Assembly: GCF_003797765.1 (NCBI RefSeq)
Contig: NZ_RKMB01000040.1
Location: 1-42,137 of the forward strand
Direction: 5' to 3'
DNA: 42,137 nucleotides
Source of the DNA: Ramlibacter sp. WS9
Lineage (GTDB): Bacteria; Pseudomonadota; Gammaproteobacteria; Burkholderiales; Burkholderiaceae_C
A program made the translations under genes and the position numbers. Below are positions 41,351-42,137 of the stretch, one piece after another. How positions within the stretch are numbered: position 1 is the first letter of the stretch; each line of letters starts with the position of its first letter. The notes beneath the pieces are model-generated. The model did not search any database and was not told the origin of the DNA. It worked only from the letters and a program-made list of their open reading frames with translations.

Positions 41351-41985
41351 TGTCATTGCGGACTTGATCCGCAATCCATGACTCCTTGCCTGTGCTCTGA
41401 GGCCGCGCGCGGCAACGCCGTGCATGGCCGGGCCGCGGCGCGATGGCTACGGCGTCCGGCATCACTTGCTCTCGCAAGCTCCTGCCGGAGTCCCCGCGCT
41501 GGACGGTCTTGCGGCCCACCGCGGGCGCCTGTGCTTTATTCGCGCCGCGGCCCGGCCATGCACGGCGTTGCGGTGACAGGGTGGCGTGCCAGCGGTGGTG
41601 CGCCGACGTGTCGGCGGCCCCGTGAAGTGTTGGCACTCTACCGGTGGCGCGCCTCGATGATTTGCGAAGCTGTGCGTGGGCGGGCTGTGGCGCGAATAAA
41701 GCCCAGGCGCTTGCGGCGGGTGACCGCGCGACCCAGCACGGCTTCAGCCGTGCGACCGTCTCATGCTCGCGAAAATTGTTTGAGTCGCAGCGTAGCGGAG
41801 GCGAGTTTTTTCGCGCGGGTCGCGGGGTCTCCCGGCGCAAGGGATTCGGCTGGAGGTGCGAAGCACCGAAGCCGAACGCCGTAGCCATCGCGCCGCAGCC
41901 CGCCCACGCACAGCTTTGCCACGCGGCCTCAGAACACAACGAATGAATTCGGGTTCATGGATTGCGGATCAAGTCCGCAATGACA
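41351..41985. repeat. 635-bp nested-palindrome repeat region
   Basis: Perfect 30-bp arms bound it (41351-41380 and 41956-41985). Inside are 41396-41407 with 41922-41933 (12 bp) and 41441-41455 with 41876-41890 (15 bp). A GCAACGCCGTGCATGG-type unit occurs four times in alternating orientation: 41412-41442, 41541-41571 (a perfect 31-bp inverted pair), 41664-41694 and 41889-41919. A perfect 8-bp hairpin lies at 41736-41753. Open frames here are by-products of the repeats and none is supported as a gene. Confidence 0.75.
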
Positions 41986-41992
41986 GCCGGGG

Positions 41993-42015
41993 TCATGGAT
42001 GCCGGATCAAATCCC
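41993..42015. repeat. Broken copy of the short dispersed repeat
   Basis: The sequence matches the start of the element at 1468-1497 (CATGGATGCCGGATCAA) but its second half is missing. The break is followed at once by a change of composition, so something inserted or recombined here. Confidence 0.5.
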
Positions 42016-42087
42016 ATAAGCGCTAACTTAAACACTGACTTCTGAGATATCCTTCTGCTGTTGCATCAGCTGAGTCGGAGGTGTCCC

Positions 42088-42137
42088 ATGGAGCAGTTGG
42101 CAGAGCAGGCCCAGGACGAGGCGATCGGCCTGGGTGA
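42088..42137 (+). CDS. Gene start cut by the window edge, product unknown
   Basis: An ATG with GGAGG seven bases upstream opens a frame (MEQLAEQAQDEAIGLG) that runs off the window. Sixteen residues are not enough to name it. It follows directly after the broken repeat, and the AT-richer leader beginning near 42015 looks like the end of an insertion sequence, so a transposase is possible. Confidence 0.45.
   Translation, partial: MEQLAEQAQDEAIGLG

Noticed and set aside
41307..41946. Open frames in the repeat region
   Set aside because: They follow the inverted repeats, appear on both strands with near-mirror products and lack ribosome sites.
1..42137. CRISPR arrays, tRNA and rRNA genes, phage attachment sites
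   Set aside because: No regularly spaced direct repeats, cloverleaf-like sequences or rRNA segments were recognised on reading. A covariance search would be needed to exclude small RNAs.

Overview
The window reads as a chromosomal segment of a high-GC betaproteobacterium, most likely Burkholderiales (Comamonadaceae-like). Three orphan Bug/TctC-type binding proteins, a TRAP uronate locus, a hydroxycinnamate-CoA pathway and family-typical intergenic hairpin repeats all point that way. This assignment rests on gene content and style only. I saw no rRNA, tRNA or CRISPR array.

Layout. (1) 1-1.5 kb: an AlbA_2-domain orphan gene, then a roughly 230-bp near-palindrome. (2) 1.5-8.2 kb: a uronate catabolism locus. 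It has kdgD and a Bug protein, a FadR/FCD regulator, uronate dehydrogenase, a DctPQM TRAP transporter and a decayed SDR gene. The two promoter regions share an almost identical 13-bp operator. (3) 8.2-12 kb: a MerR regulator and a convergent SnoaL-like gene with a MerR-type promoter, then a histidine kinase/response regulator pair, then a truncated second SnoaL-like gene that keeps the same promoter. (4) 12-30.6 kb: a large nucleoside/nucleotide acquisition block. A minus-strand operon carries a GntR/HutC regulator, a BMP-family binding protein, ABC ATPase and two permeases, an ADP-ribosylglycohydrolase, two PfkB kinases and a nucleoside hydrolase. A divergent operon carries a TonB-dependent receptor with its own ExbB, two ExbD and TonB. 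A PhnD-like binding protein, a phytase-like lipoprotein and a secreted 5'-nucleotidase follow. (5) 30.6-41.3 kb: a phenylpropanoid (hydroxycinnamate) locus with amidohydrolase, enoyl-CoA hydratase, feruloyl-CoA synthetase, SDR, two Bug proteins, a tannase/feruloyl esterase and a MarR regulator. A winged-helix regulator, a FAH-family enzyme and an FKBP follow. (6) 41.3-42.1 kb: a nested-palindrome repeat region with no credible gene, then the start of a gene cut by the window edge.

Most striking is block 4. The palindrome TGGTACGTACCA (at most one mismatch) occurs upstream of the regulator gene, the receptor, the PhnD-like gene, the phytase-like gene and (twice) the 5'-nucleotidase. It also overlaps the start of the BMP gene. 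At several promoters it fills the 17-bp spacer between the -35 and -10 boxes. This ties outer-membrane uptake, its private TonB motor, periplasmic dephosphorylation, inner-membrane nucleoside transport and cytosolic glycosidic cleavage plus ribose phosphorylation into one inferred regulon. The regulator/PfkB/ADP-ribosylglycohydrolase trio resembles the E. coli yegU-yegV-yegW set. The true ligand (nucleotides, NAD/ADP-ribose or a modified nucleoside) cannot be read from sequence.
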